This document shows, in pieces, positions 28,120-36,852 of a DNA stretch of 64,000 bases (positions are counted from its first letter, which is position 1; each line of letters begins with the position of its first letter). The notes under the pieces were generated by a model. It was not told the origin of the DNA. It worked only from the letters and a program-made list of their open reading frames with translations, and made no database searches. The DNA is from UBA7672 sp963784415 (GTDB taxonomy: Bacteria; Pseudomonadota; Alphaproteobacteria; Caulobacterales; Hyphomonadaceae). The stretch is taken from positions 248,001 through 312,000 of the forward strand of contig CAWARK010000014.1 of the NCBI GenBank assembly GCA_963784415.1. The letters are read 5' to 3'. The translations under genes were made by a program, and so were the position numbers.

Positions 28120-28323
28120 GCGGAGGAGTATGCGCCTGCACGGAGCCCGGCCGATTTGCCAAACGCCAATCCAGCATAGTTTTGGGGCAAGTGACTGAGA
28201 TTGCTGGAGAAGATTTTTCGGGAGGTGTTGGGTAAGTCCGGATCTCATCCAACAAAATGCGGTGTAACTCGGCGTCGATTTCCCGCTGATGACAACCCCG
28301 CCGGGCCGCGTTATCCGAACCCC

Positions 28324-31300
28324 ATGATTGACGATCGTTTCGACCACAAGGCTTCCGAGCCGCGCATCTATGACCGCTGGGAAAAGTCGGGGGCTTTCAA
28401 GCCATCCGGCAACGGCGAGCCATACGCGATCGTCATCCCGCCGCCGAACGTGACGGGCGTGCTGCACATGGGGCACGCGCTCAACAACACGCTGCAGGAC
28501 ATTCTGATCCGCTATCACCGGATGAAGGGTTTTCGCACGCTGTGGCAGCCGGGGACGGACCATGCGGGCATCGCGACGCAGATGGTTGTCGAGCGGCAGC
28601 TTGCCCAAGAGGGCAATCAGGGCCGGCGCGAGCTGGGCCGGGAGAAATTCCTCGAGCGGGTGTGGACGTGGAAGGAGCAATCCGGCGGCACCATCCTCAA
28701 CCAGCTGAAGCGCCTGGGCGCGAGCTGTGACTGGAGCCGCGAGCGGTTCACGATGGATGCGGGGCTGTCGGAAGCGGTGACGAAGGTGTTCGTCGAGCTT
28801 CACAGCCAGGGCCTCATCTATCGCGACAAGCGGCTGGTGAACTGGGACCCGCAATTCCAGACGGCGATCTCGGATCTCGAAGTCGAAACGCGGGAAGTGA
28901 AGGGCCATTTCTGGCACTTCAAATATCCGCTCGCCGATGGCGTGACCTATCGCCATGTCGAGAAGGATGCGGAGGGTAATGTCACGCTCGAGGAGGAGCG
29001 CGACTATATCGTGGTGGCGACGACGCGGCCGGAGACGATGCTGGGCGATACCGCAGTCGCGGTGAATCCGAATGACGAGCGCTACAAGGCGCTAATCGGG
29101 AAACAGGTGAAGCTACCAATCACGGGACGGTTCATTGAAATTGTTGCGGACGAGTATGCCGACCCGTCCAAAGGCACAGGGGCGGTGAAGATCACGCCAG
29201 CGCATGATTTCAACGACTACCAGGTCGGCAAGCGTCACAAACTGCCAATGATCAACGTGTTTACAAGCGAAGCAAAAATTGCATCGCAGTTTGAAGTGTA
29301 TGCCCCGTACGCCGACAATCCCCCGAACTACTCGCACGTGGTGCCCGAAGGATACGTCGGACTGGAGCGGTTCGGCTTGCCGAAGCTTCCGGGCGCGCGC
29401 GAAAAGATTGTTGCCGACATGGAAGCGTTGGGCCTTCTGCACGCGATAGAAGAGACGACAATACAGCAACCGTTCGGCGATCGCTCGGGCGTGGTGGTCG
29501 AGCCGTACCTGACGGACCAGTGGTATGTGGACGCTGCGACGCTGGCCAAGCCGGCAATTGAAGCGGTGGAGACGGGCAAGACGAAGTTCGTGCCTGAGAA
29601 TTGGACCAAGACGTATTACGAATGGATGCGGAACATCGAGCCGTGGTGCGTGAGCCGCCAGCTCTGGTGGGGGCATCGGATTCCGGTCTGGTATGGTCCG
29701 GCAGTGGATGAGAATGGGCGTCTTACCAGCGACAAAGACTGGTTCTTCGTCGCGCACACGCGTGAGGAAGCGATTGCGCTAGCTCAGCATCGCTATGGCC
29801 CTAAAATCAAAGTCTCTGTCGATAACGACCCTCACGAAAACCACGACCCGCTTTCGCTTGAAGGGTGGACGCGCGATCAAGATGGCCGTGTCCGTGCAGT
29901 CGAGATGTATCAAGACCACGACGTCCTCGACACGTGGTTCTCGTCGGCGCTGTGGCCGTTCTCGACGCTGGGCTGGCCGCAGGATGTCGATCCGGCGCTG
30001 AAGGAGTTCTATCCGGGCGCGGTGCTGGTGACGGCGTTCGACATCATCTTCTTCTGGGTCGCCCGCATGATGATGCAGGGGCTGCACTTCATGAAGGACG
30101 CGAACGGCGAGCCGCAGGTTCCGTTCAAGGACGTCTACATCCACGCGCTGGTTCTCGACGAGAAGGGCCAGAAGATGTCGAAGTCGAAGGGCAACGTGCT
30201 CGATCCGCTGGACATCATCGATGGCATCGGCCTTGAAGCGCTGGTGGCCAAGCGCACGACGGGGCTGATGAACCCGAAGGATGCGCCGCGCATCGAGAAG
30301 GAAACGCGCGGACAGTTTCCGGAAGGCATTGCGAGCTATGGCACGGATCCGCTGCGCTTCACGATGGCGGCGCTCGCCACGCAGGGGCGCAATCTCCGCC
30401 TGTCGATGAAGACGGTTGAGGGCAACCGCAACTTCTCGACCAAGCTGTGGAACGCGGCGCGCTTTGCGGAAATGAATGGCGCGAAGTTCGATGCCGGGTT
30501 CGATCCGAAATCGGCGAAGCACACGCTGAACCGCTGGATCATCTCCGAGGCGGCGCGCACGGTTGCGGACGTCGAGGCGGGCATCAAGGGATACCGCTTC
30601 AACGAGGCGGCGGCGGCGGCCTATCGTTTCGTGTGGAACGTGTTCTGCGACTGGTATGTCGAGCTGACCAAGCCGGTGCTGAACGGCGCGGACGAAGCGG
30701 CGAAGGCCGAGACGCGCGCGACGACGGCGTGGGCGCTGGATGTGATCGTGCATCTGTTGCACCCGTTCATGCCGTTCGTGACGGAAGAACTGTTCCTCGC
30801 GATGAATGGCGAGACGCGCGGCCTGCTGGTCTCGGGCAAATGGCCGAAGCTGGGCGAGGCGCTGGTCGACAAGGCGGCGATGGCGGAGGTGGACTGGGTG
30901 ATCCGGCTCATCACGTCGGTTCGCTCGACGCGGTCGGACCTCAACGTGCCGGCAGGGGCGAAAGTGCCGATGACGCTGGTGGGGGCGTCGGCGGAGACGG
31001 CAACGCGGCTTGGGACGTATCAGGCGCTGGTGGAGCGGCTGGCGCGGCTGGAGTCGGTGCAGGTTGCGGGCGAGGCGCCGAAGGGCGCGGTGCGCATCGT
31101 GATGGACGAGGCGACGGCGTGTCTCGACATTGCGAGCTTGATCGACCTCAAGGCCGAGCTGGTGCGGCTCGAGAAGGAGATCGTGCGGCTGAAGGGCGAG
31201 ATAGACGGCATCGACAAGAAGCTGGCGAATGCGCAGTTCGTCGCGAAGGCGCCGCCCGAGGTGATCGAGGAACAGCACACGCGGCGCGCGGCGGCGGAAG

Positions 31301-31353
31301 CGGCCGTGGTGAAGCTGAGCGATGCGCTGGTGCAGCTGAAGGCGGCGGGGTAG
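28324..31353 (+). CDS. valS: Valyl-tRNA synthetase
   Basis: 1,009 residues. Class I aminoacyl-tRNA synthetase that charges tRNA-Val and edits Thr-tRNA. The HIGH motif is HMGH at 48-51 after PPPNVTGVL, and the KMSKS motif is at 617-621. The CP1 editing domain spans about residues 190-420. An anticodon-binding domain follows, then a C-terminal coiled coil (LVRLEKEIVRLKGEIDGIDK) typical of ValS. ATG 28324 is chosen because family homology (MIDDRFDHKASEPRIYDRWE) starts there; the longer open frame from 28201 has no such features. Base composition drops within the editing domain (about 29090-29900) relative to the rest of the gene. Confidence 0.97.
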   Translation: MIDDRFDHKASEPRIYDRWEKSGAFKPSGNGEPYAIVIPPPNVTGVLHMGHALNNTLQDILIRYHRMKGFRTLWQPGTDHAGIATQMVVERQLAQEGNQGRRELGREKFLERVWTWKEQSGGTILNQLKRLGASCDWSRERFTMDAGLSEAVTKVFVELHSQGLIYRDKRLVNWDPQFQTAISDLEVETREVKGHFWHFKYPLADGVTYRHVEKDAEGNVTLEEERDYIVVATTRPETMLGDTAVAVNPNDERYKALIGKQVKLPITGRFIEIVADEYADPSKGTGAVKITPAHDFNDYQVGKRHKLPMINVFTSEAKIASQFEVYAPYADNPPNYSHVVPEGYVGLERFGLPKLPGAREKIVADMEALGLLHAIEETTIQQPFGDRSGVVVEPYLTDQWYVDAATLAKPAIEAVETGKTKFVPENWTKTYYEWMRNIEPWCVSRQLWWGHRIPVWYGPAVDENGRLTSDKDWFFVAHTREEAIALAQHRYGPKIKVSVDNDPHENHDPLSLEGWTRDQDGRVRAVEMYQDHDVLDTWFSSALWPFSTLGWPQDVDPALKEFYPGAVLVTAFDIIFFWVARMMMQGLHFMKDANGEPQVPFKDVYIHALVLDEKGQKMSKSKGNVLDPLDIIDGIGLEALVAKRTTGLMNPKDAPRIEKETRGQFPEGIASYGTDPLRFTMAALATQGRNLRLSMKTVEGNRNFSTKLWNAARFAEMNGAKFDAGFDPKSAKHTLNRWIISEAARTVADVEAGIKGYRFNEAAAAAYRFVWNVFCDWYVELTKPVLNGADEAAKAETRATTAWALDVIVHLLHPFMPFVTEELFLAMNGETRGLLVSGKWPKLGEALVDKAAMAEVDWVIRLITSVRSTRSDLNVPAGAKVPMTLVGASAETATRLGTYQALVERLARLESVQVAGEAPKGAVRIVMDEATACLDIASLIDLKAELVRLEKEIVRLKGEIDGIDKKLANAQFVAKAPPEVIEEQHTRRAAAEAAVVKLSDALVQLKAAG

Positions 31354-31426
31354 GCAAATTTTCGCCGGACATGTCGGCATCGGCGTGGTTGGATCGTCCT
31401 CAGGCTATCAAGAGGAGGATCACGCG

Positions 31427-31876
31427 ATGCAGATTGTCACCAGCCTCAGCTTCCAGGGGCAATGCCGCGAGGCGTTCGAATTCTATGCCAAGGTGCTTGG
31501 CGGCAAGATCACGGCGGCTTTTCCGTTCGGTGATGGACCGCCCGGCATGCCGATGGATGCCAGCAAGAAAGACTGGCTGATGCATTGCTGGCTCGACGTG
31601 GGCGGGCAGGCCATCATGGGCGCGGACATGGACAAGCCGTGGGCGCCGAACATCGACAAGCCCAAGAACGGGTTCGATGTGACGCTGCATACCGAGAACA
31701 TCGCCGAGGCGCGCCGCTGGTTCGACGGGTTGTCCGAGGGCGGCAAGGTGGGCATGGCGTTCGCCGAGACATTCTGGTCGCCCGGCTATGGCTCGCTGAC
31801 GGATAAATTCGGCGTTCCGTGGATGGTCTCGACCCGCCCGTCCGCAGACTGGAAGCCGAAAGCGCCGGGCGCCTGA
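31427..31876 (+). CDS. VOC-superfamily protein (PhnB-like)
   Basis: 149 residues, one of three VOC-fold proteins in the window. MQIVTSLSFQGQCREAFEFY and FYAKVLGGKITAAFPFGD are the characteristic first beta-alpha unit of PhnB-like proteins; the second half ends GSLTDKFGVPWMVSTRP, also typical. Members resemble glyoxalases, but most have no assigned substrate. AGGAGG lies eight bases before ATG 31427. It follows valS by 73 bases on the same strand, with no terminator seen between, so read-through is possible. Confidence 0.88.
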   Translation: MQIVTSLSFQGQCREAFEFYAKVLGGKITAAFPFGDGPPGMPMDASKKDWLMHCWLDVGGQAIMGADMDKPWAPNIDKPKNGFDVTLHTENIAEARRWFDGLSEGGKVGMAFAETFWSPGYGSLTDKFGVPWMVSTRPSADWKPKAPGA

Positions 31877-31938
31877 ACGGTTCCGGCTAGGAGCAGTTGG
31901 CGATCCAATCTAGACTGGCGTCGCGCGTGGAGAAGCCG

Positions 31939-32856
31939 ATGCTGAAGCCTGAATGGACGTTGTTGATTCATGGCGGCGCAGGCGTAATGCGTCGCCATGA
32001 AGTGACGCCGGAAATGGACACGGCTTTTCGCGCCGGCCTCGACGATGCACTGGAGGCTGGCGCGAAAGTGCTGGCGGGCGGCGGGCAGGCGCTGGATGCG
32101 GTGCAGGCGGCAGTGCTGGTGCTGGAGGACAATCCCAACTTCAACGCGGGCCGGGGCGCCGTGCTGACGCGCGAGGGCGTGGCGGAACTGGATGCCGCGA
32201 TCATGGACGGCCGCGACCGGCGTGCGGGGGCGGTTGCTCAAGTGAGGACGGTGAAGAATCCAATTCGTGCGGCCCGCCATGTCATGGAGCTGTCGGGTCG
32301 CGTGATGTTTGCGGGTCCGGATGTGGACGAAATGGCGGCGCAGGCCGGGCTAGAGATCGTGCCGCCGGACTATTTCATCACGCCGCGCCGGCAGGGCGAA
32401 CTGAAGCGCGCGATGGCGGGCGATGTCCTGCCCATGGATCGCTACGGCACAGTCGGCGCCGTTGCCATGGACGCACAAGGCAATCTGGCTGCGGCGACAT
32501 CGACGGGCGGCATGAACGCCAAGCCGCCGGGCCGCGTGGGCGATAGCCCGATCATCGGCGCGGGCACGTATGCCGAGAACAAGTCCTGCGCCGTGTCTGC
32601 AACGGGCGATGGCGAGTATTTCATCCGTGCGAGCGTGGCGCGCATGATCTGCGCGCGGGTGGAGATGCAGAAGATGTCGGCGGCAGAGGCCGCGCAGGCG
32701 ACGCTGGACGAGGTGAAGGCGCTGGGCGGTACAGGTGGCGTCATCGTGCTTAGCCATGATGGTAGTGTGGCGCTGGCTATGAACACGGAAGGCATGTTCC
32801 GTGGCCGCGCGGATGCGACGGGCAAGCGCTCGGTGGCGATCTATGTGGACGAATGA
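31939..32856 (+). CDS. iaaA: Isoaspartyl peptidase / L-asparaginase (plant-type, Ntn hydrolase)
   Basis: 305 residues. The precursor self-cleaves before a Thr that becomes the nucleophile; the enzyme hydrolyses beta-aspartyl dipeptides and L-asparagine. Visible features are LIHGGAGV near the N terminus, NAGRGAVLT in the alpha subunit, the cleavage site DRYGTVGAVAMD with Thr171, and GGMNAKPPGRVGDSPIIGAG in the beta subunit, where the substrate Arg and the oxyanion residues sit. ATG 31939 is preferred (GGAG six bases upstream) over TTG 31897. Usually the residue before the nucleophile is Asp in HDTVG; here it is Gly. Confidence 0.92.
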   Translation: MLKPEWTLLIHGGAGVMRRHEVTPEMDTAFRAGLDDALEAGAKVLAGGGQALDAVQAAVLVLEDNPNFNAGRGAVLTREGVAELDAAIMDGRDRRAGAVAQVRTVKNPIRAARHVMELSGRVMFAGPDVDEMAAQAGLEIVPPDYFITPRRQGELKRAMAGDVLPMDRYGTVGAVAMDAQGNLAAATSTGGMNAKPPGRVGDSPIIGAGTYAENKSCAVSATGDGEYFIRASVARMICARVEMQKMSAAEAAQATLDEVKALGGTGGVIVLSHDGSVALAMNTEGMFRGRADATGKRSVAIYVDE

Positions 32857-32877
32857 AACGCGATAAGGGTGGGTGAT

Positions 32878-33261
32878 ATGTTCAGTCACGTGACTGTGGG
32901 CTCGAACGATTTCAAGCGCGCCGAGCCGTTCTACGACGCGATCATGCAGGCGCTCGGGCATCCGGTGATGATGAAGGGCGAGACGGTGCTCGCCTATGGC
33001 TTGCCGGCGGGCGAGAAGTTCTTCGTGCTGAACCCGTTCGATGGCAAAGCGGCGCTGGCAGGCAACGGCGTGCACGCAGCGTTTCGCGTGGATACACGGG
33101 CGCAGGTGGACGCGTTCCACGCGGCGGCGCTGGCCAATGGCGGAACCGATGAAGGCGCGCCGGGCCTGCGGGCGTATTATCATCCGAATTACTACGGGGC
33201 GTACGTCCGCGACCCAGATGGGAACAAGCTGCAGGCGGTTTGTCATCGTTCGGCGGGTTGA
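32878..33261 (+). CDS. VOC-family glyoxalase/bleomycin-resistance-type protein
   Basis: 127 residues: MFSHVTVGSNDFKRAEPFYD opens the first beta-alpha-beta-beta-beta module, and YYGAYVRDPDGNKLQAVCH closes the second, the classic VOC C-terminal pattern. Metal-ligand positions include His4 and Glu15 in the first module. It starts 21 bases after iaaA, with GGGTGGG upstream of ATG 32878 (GTG 32869 is an alternative), so it is probably part of the same transcript. Substrate unknown. Confidence 0.88.
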   Translation: MFSHVTVGSNDFKRAEPFYDAIMQALGHPVMMKGETVLAYGLPAGEKFFVLNPFDGKAALAGNGVHAAFRVDTRAQVDAFHAAALANGGTDEGAPGLRAYYHPNYYGAYVRDPDGNKLQAVCHRSAG

Positions 33262-33342
33262 TCAGCGGACACTTTGGTTCATGTCCTGCTTGTGAGCGCG
33301 TGCTCGCAGGTCCATGCTGGACCTCAATCCAGGAGACGCCCC

Positions 33343-34281
33343 ATGCAGAAACGTAAACTTGGAACATCGGGGCTGACGATTGCGCCGCTAGTGCTTGGCG
33401 GAAACGTGTTCGGGTGGACGGCTGACAAGGACGCGTCATTCGCGGTGCTCGATGCATTCGTCGGCGCGGGTTTTGATGCGGTCGATACTGCGGACGTCTA
33501 TTCGCGCTGGGCGCCGGGGCATCAGGGTGGCGAGTCCGAAACGGTGCTCGGCGAATGGATGAAGGCGCGCGGGAACCGCAACAAGGTGACGCTGATCACC
33601 AAGGTCGGTAGCGAAATGCCGGCGGGCAAGGGACTGACGTCGGCCTATATCCAGTCGGCCTGCGAGGCGTCGCTGAAACGGCTGCAGACGGATCACATCG
33701 ATCTCTACTTTTCGCACTTCCCGGACAAGGACACGCCGATCGAGGAAACGCTCGCTGCGCACCAGCGCCTGATCGATCAGGGCAAGGCGCGTGCAGTCGG
33801 CGCATCGAACTATGACGCGCCGGGGCTGACGGCTGCGCTCGCGGCGGGCGATGGCAAGGTGCGTGCGCGCTATAGCGTGCTTCAACCGCACTATAACCTG
33901 CTCGTTCGCAACGAGTATGAAGGCGCGCTGGAGAAGGTGTGCCTCAGTGAAAACCTTGGCGTGATCCCGTACTTTGCGCTCGCCAGCGGATTTCTGACTG
34001 GCAAGTACCGCACGGAAGCCGATCTCAAGAAGAGCGCGCGCGGCGGTCGCATGAAGGAGCTGCTGACAGGGCGCGGGCAAGCTGTGCTGGCGGCGATGGA
34101 CAAGGTCGCTGCCGCTCATAACGCGACGCTGGCGCAGGTAGCGCTGGCCTGGCTGATGGCGCGCCCGAGCGTCACGGCGCCAATCGCATCAGCGACGACG
34201 GCCGTGCAGATGAAGGAGCTGACGCCTGCAGCGGAGCTGAAGCTGACGGCGGAAGATCTGAAAACGCTTGACGTCACTTAA
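33343..34281 (+). CDS. Aldo/keto reductase
   Basis: 312 residues, NADP(H)-dependent oxidoreductase with a TIM-barrel. The catalytic tetrad is Asp48 and Tyr53 (in VDTADVYSRW), Lys87 (LITKVG) and His125 (YFSHFPD). C-terminal NADP-binding features are PIASATTAVQ and LTAEDLKTLD. The sub-type resembles YajO/IolS-like reductases, which act on small aldehydes and ketones. ATG 33343 has AGGAGA at good spacing. The gene after it on the opposite strand is the redoxin-like protein; the 56-base gap contains a GC-rich inverted repeat but no T-run. Confidence 0.93.
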   Translation: MQKRKLGTSGLTIAPLVLGGNVFGWTADKDASFAVLDAFVGAGFDAVDTADVYSRWAPGHQGGESETVLGEWMKARGNRNKVTLITKVGSEMPAGKGLTSAYIQSACEASLKRLQTDHIDLYFSHFPDKDTPIEETLAAHQRLIDQGKARAVGASNYDAPGLTAALAAGDGKVRARYSVLQPHYNLLVRNEYEGALEKVCLSENLGVIPYFALASGFLTGKYRTEADLKKSARGGRMKELLTGRGQAVLAAMDKVAAAHNATLAQVALAWLMARPSVTAPIASATTAVQMKELTPAAELKLTAEDLKTLDVT

Positions 34282-34337
34282 GGCAGTCGCCGGCGCCGGC
34301 CGGGACGTCCCGGCGCCGACATGCTGCCGTCGGAGAA

Positions 34338-34964
34338 CTACTCGGCAACAGACCGATTGGCGGCGGTTGGTTTGTCGTGAGCCGGAAATGGGATCGGCGT
34401 GCCCTCCACGGCAACATTCGTTTCATCCAGCGGACGATGCGAGAGGACGTAAACCATCGCGTTGAACAGCACGAATTGTGTGCTCGGGTCCTTGGCCGCG
34501 GCGGCGTTGACCGGCCCATGATAGACGATTTTCCAGCCGATCGGATCGATGACAAAAGCTTCACCAGTCTGAGTGACGCCAAGACTTTCCGCAACTGTCT
34601 GCTTGTCGTCGTCGAGGATCGGCAGGGTGACGTTCAGTTCGGCGGCCTCGGCCGCAATCGTGCTGTGTGTGTCGGTCGGACTGGAGTTCAGAAGAAGGTA
34701 TTCGACGCTCCCGAACATCGCCTTCAGGCTCTCGAGAGTCTTGATGGACTCGCGGGACAGCGGGTCGCCATTGACCTGAGTTACAATCACGATCGCCGGA
34801 GCATTGGCCGCGCGGTAGAGTTCGTGGCTGGCGCCGGCCTGGTCGACCAATGTGAAATTCTCGACCGTGGCGGGGGCGGTCGGCGGTTCAGCGTAGGCTG
34901 ATGGTCCAAAGCCGAGCAGCGCCGTTGCGGCAAGTCCGGTTATGGCGATCAGGCGTCGTTTCAT
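34338..34964 (-). CDS. Exported stand-alone redoxin-like domain protein
   Basis: 208 residues with signal peptide ending GPSAYA. The domain matches the N-terminal domain of the large fusion protein at 9.1-11.1 kb: both have VENFTL/VDNFML, LVDQ/LADQ, a VVIVT/IVIVT strand, LPIL, and the shared string SLGVTQTGEAFVI followed by VYHGP/AYHGP. The position where thioredoxin-fold proteins carry CxxC or a peroxidatic Cys reads TQVNGD here, so it lacks the usual redox cysteine. GGAGGAG precedes the ATG. A binding or structural role is more likely than thiol redox chemistry. It diverges from the DUF2855 gene. Confidence 0.7.
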   Translation of the reverse strand: MKRRLIAITGLAATALLGFGPSAYAEPPTAPATVENFTLVDQAGASHELYRAANAPAIVIVTQVNGDPLSRESIKTLESLKAMFGSVEYLLLNSSPTDTHSTIAAEAAELNVTLPILDDDKQTVAESLGVTQTGEAFVIDPIGWKIVYHGPVNAAAAKDPSTQFVLFNAMVYVLSHRPLDETNVAVEGTPIPFPAHDKPTAANRSVAE

Positions 34965-35115
34965 GGGGTCTCTCCTCCGGTTTGACTGGAGTCCGCCGCG
35001 AGACCGCTTCGCGCGCGTTGATGCAGATCAAATGCCGGTCACGATGTCAGGTTGTTCGCGTGCCGAACGCGTGATGCCATGTTATGCGAATGAAAAGCGT
35101 GAACAGGAGAACGCC

Positions 35116-36183
35116 ATGGATCTGCTGACCAAGAAGGGTGCGCTGGCGCAGTTGAAACTTGTCGATGCGCATAAGCCCGAGCTGGCCGATGGCGAGGCGC
35201 GGCTGCATGTCGAGCTGTTTTCGCTGACCGCAAACAATGTGACCTACGGCGCGGCTGGCGACTTCCTGAAATACTGGCAGTTCTATCCCAGCGGCGAAGA
35301 AGGCTGGGGCCGGGTGCCTGTGTGGGGCTTTGCAACGGCGGTGGAGAGCAAGTCGCCCAGCGTTGCGGTGGGCGAGCGGGTCTATGGCTATCTACCGATG
35401 TCCTACACGTTCGTGGTGAAGCCCGGCGAGCGGAAGCATGGCGCGTTCGCCGACACGAGCACGCATCGTCAGGGCCTTGCGCCGGTTTACAATAACTACG
35501 TGTTCAACGCGGGCGATCCGCTCTACGCGAAGGAGACAGAGGCGGAGCAGGTGTTGTTCCGGCCGCTGTTCACGACGTCCTTCCTGATCGACGATTTCCT
35601 TGCCGACTCGGATTATTTCGGTGGCAAGCAGGTCATCTTCTCCAGCGCCTCCGCCAAGACGGCTTACGCTGCCGCCCAGCTGTTGAAGGCACGTGGCGAT
35701 GTGAAGGTCGTGGGTCTCACCTCGTCCTCGAACGTCGCCTACACGAAGTCTCTGGGTTTCTACGATGACGTGCTGGCCTATGACGCCATCGGCGGCATGG
35801 ACGCGTCTGTGCCCTCGGTCTTCGTGGATATCGCCGGCAATTCCAACGTCCGCGCCGCTGTTCATGCGCGGTTCGTCGATAATCTAAAATACAGCTGCGC
35901 CGTCGGCGCGACCCACTGGGATGCGCCGCGTCAGGAACAGGTGCTGGCCGGGCCTGCGCCGAAAATGTTCTTCGCGCCGGACGTGGTAAAGAAGCGGCTG
36001 GCCGATTGGGGGCCTGCCGGGTTCTCGCAGAAACTTGGAGCTGCCTGGACCGCTTTCCTGCCGACGGCTGCGCGGACCACGAAGGTTGTCGAAAGCCATG
36101 GGCTGCAAGCCGCGGCGAAAGTCTTCGCCGACCTCGCCAGCGGTCATGCTTCGCCTTCAGACGGGCATGTGATCCGACTGTAA
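35116..36183 (+). CDS. DUF2855 family protein (MDR-like)
   Basis: 355 residues. The layout recalls zinc-free medium-chain dehydrogenase/reductases: an N-terminal GroES-like part (ELFSLTANNVTYGAAGDFLK, WGFATAVESKSPSVAVGERV) and a nucleotide-binding-like half (QVIFSSASAKTAYAAAQLLK, VVGLTSSSNVAYTKSLGFYD). This matches the DUF2855 family, which has no established reaction. No Cys/His zinc site is visible. AGGAGA precedes ATG 35116. It is transcribed away from the redoxin-like gene with 151 bases between. Confidence 0.82.
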   Translation: MDLLTKKGALAQLKLVDAHKPELADGEARLHVELFSLTANNVTYGAAGDFLKYWQFYPSGEEGWGRVPVWGFATAVESKSPSVAVGERVYGYLPMSYTFVVKPGERKHGAFADTSTHRQGLAPVYNNYVFNAGDPLYAKETEAEQVLFRPLFTTSFLIDDFLADSDYFGGKQVIFSSASAKTAYAAAQLLKARGDVKVVGLTSSSNVAYTKSLGFYDDVLAYDAIGGMDASVPSVFVDIAGNSNVRAAVHARFVDNLKYSCAVGATHWDAPRQEQVLAGPAPKMFFAPDVVKKRLADWGPAGFSQKLGAAWTAFLPTAARTTKVVESHGLQAAAKVFADLASGHASPSDGHVIRL

Positions 36184-36260
36184 CTCCCAGAATAGCGTGG
36201 GAAGACAGGGCGTGCGCGGCCGTTAATCCCGGCGGCATACGTCGCATGCTAGCTTGCCAC

Positions 36261-36482
36261 ATGACCACCCGCATCGAAGCTGTGATCGACCGCCTGCGCG
36301 TTCTGCCGGAGGCGGAGCAGGACATGCTCGCTGGCGAGATCGAGGACCTGCTGGCCGAGCCCGCGTCCCTGCTGTCCGTCGCGCAATGGCGCGAGGTCGA
36401 GGCCGAGATCGATACGGACGATGGCGTGCGGCTTTCACATGCCGATGTCATGGGGCGCATGCGCACGAGGTTTGGGCGATGA
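36261..36482 (+). CDS. Antitoxin of a RelE/ParE-type toxin-antitoxin pair
   Basis: 73 residues from ATG 36261 (MTTRIEAVIDRLRVLPEAEQ), acidic and helical, ending MGRMRTRFGR. The stop overlaps the toxin start (ATGA at 36479-36482), the usual translational coupling of such pairs. Related antitoxins begin with a helix measuring 'LPEAEQDMLAGEIED'. An ATG at 36246 would add five residues; neither has a strong ribosome-binding site. The protein should neutralise the toxin by direct binding and may repress the pair's promoter. Confidence 0.72.
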   Translation: MTTRIEAVIDRLRVLPEAEQDMLAGEIEDLLAEPASLLSVAQWREVEAEIDTDDGVRLSHADVMGRMRTRFGR

Positions 36483-36760
36483 TCGTCACATGGCGGCCCC
36501 GCGCGGCTGATGATTTTGAGAATCTGATCACGACGTCATCGGCGGGGCACATCGCCCATGCCTCGCGCGACAAGTCGCTGGTGGAGACGCGCATCCAGCA
36601 GCTGGTGCGGTTCGACCAGCTCGGCCGCAAGACGCGCCGGGTCGGCGTGCGGGAGCTGCACATCGAGAATACGCCCTATGTGGTGGTCAGCCGCCGCCTG
36701 GGCGAGGAAATCCTGATCCTGCGCATCTTCTCGAACGGCTCGGCCATTCAGGCGCGCTGA
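36479..36760 (+). CDS. RelE/ParE-family toxin
   Basis: 93 residues: MIVTWRPRAADDFENLITTS opens like ParE/RelE toxins (beta strand then two helices), and the C-terminal sheet GVRELHIENTPYVVVSRRLG and EEILILRIFSNG is typical of the fold. RelE members cleave mRNA at the ribosome and ParE members poison gyrase; the sequence does not decide between them. Start at ATG 36479 overlapping the antitoxin stop. Placed between DUF2855 and ilvD as a two-gene insertion. Confidence 0.82.
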   Translation: MIVTWRPRAADDFENLITTSSAGHIAHASRDKSLVETRIQQLVRFDQLGRKTRRVGVRELHIENTPYVVVSRRLGEEILILRIFSNGSAIQAR

Positions 36761-36820
36761 CAGGTCTGAATAGACCCTTTAGGGCACAGGCTGGCCGGGC
36801 GACGGCTCTTTTCCCTTGCG

Positions 36821-36842
36821 AAAAGGCGAGATTTGCCTTTTT
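36821..36842 (+). promoter_or_regulatory. Hairpin in the ilvD leader
   Basis: AAAAGGC, loop GAGATTT, then GCCTTTT with one further T. The stem ends only ten bases before the ilvD ATG at 36853, so it either terminates transcription from the toxin-antitoxin pair or lies in the 5' leader next to the start codon. Seen directly; the role is inferred. Confidence 0.5.
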
Positions 36843-36852
36843 AGCTAGGGTC

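Larger units (their letters stand above)
27396..28323. other. Long intergenic region between popZ and valS
   Basis: 928 bases. It contains the popZ terminator (27476-27508), a 125-bp inverted-repeat element (27609-27733), a second repeat-like hairpin (CCCGCGAAGGCGGG near 27770), and a possible small minus-strand gene ending in these repeats. The final 200 bases before valS show no clear feature. Confidence 0.6.

Noticed and set aside
27574..28956. A 460-codon minus-strand frame overlapping the start of valS.
   Set aside because: Its N-terminal half is antisense to valS; only a short inner part (from 28119) shows any coding-like character.
36246..36260. Longer antitoxin from ATG 36246.
   Set aside because: The added five residues contain nothing typical, and MTTRIEAVID is the more usual antitoxin start. 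Not certain.
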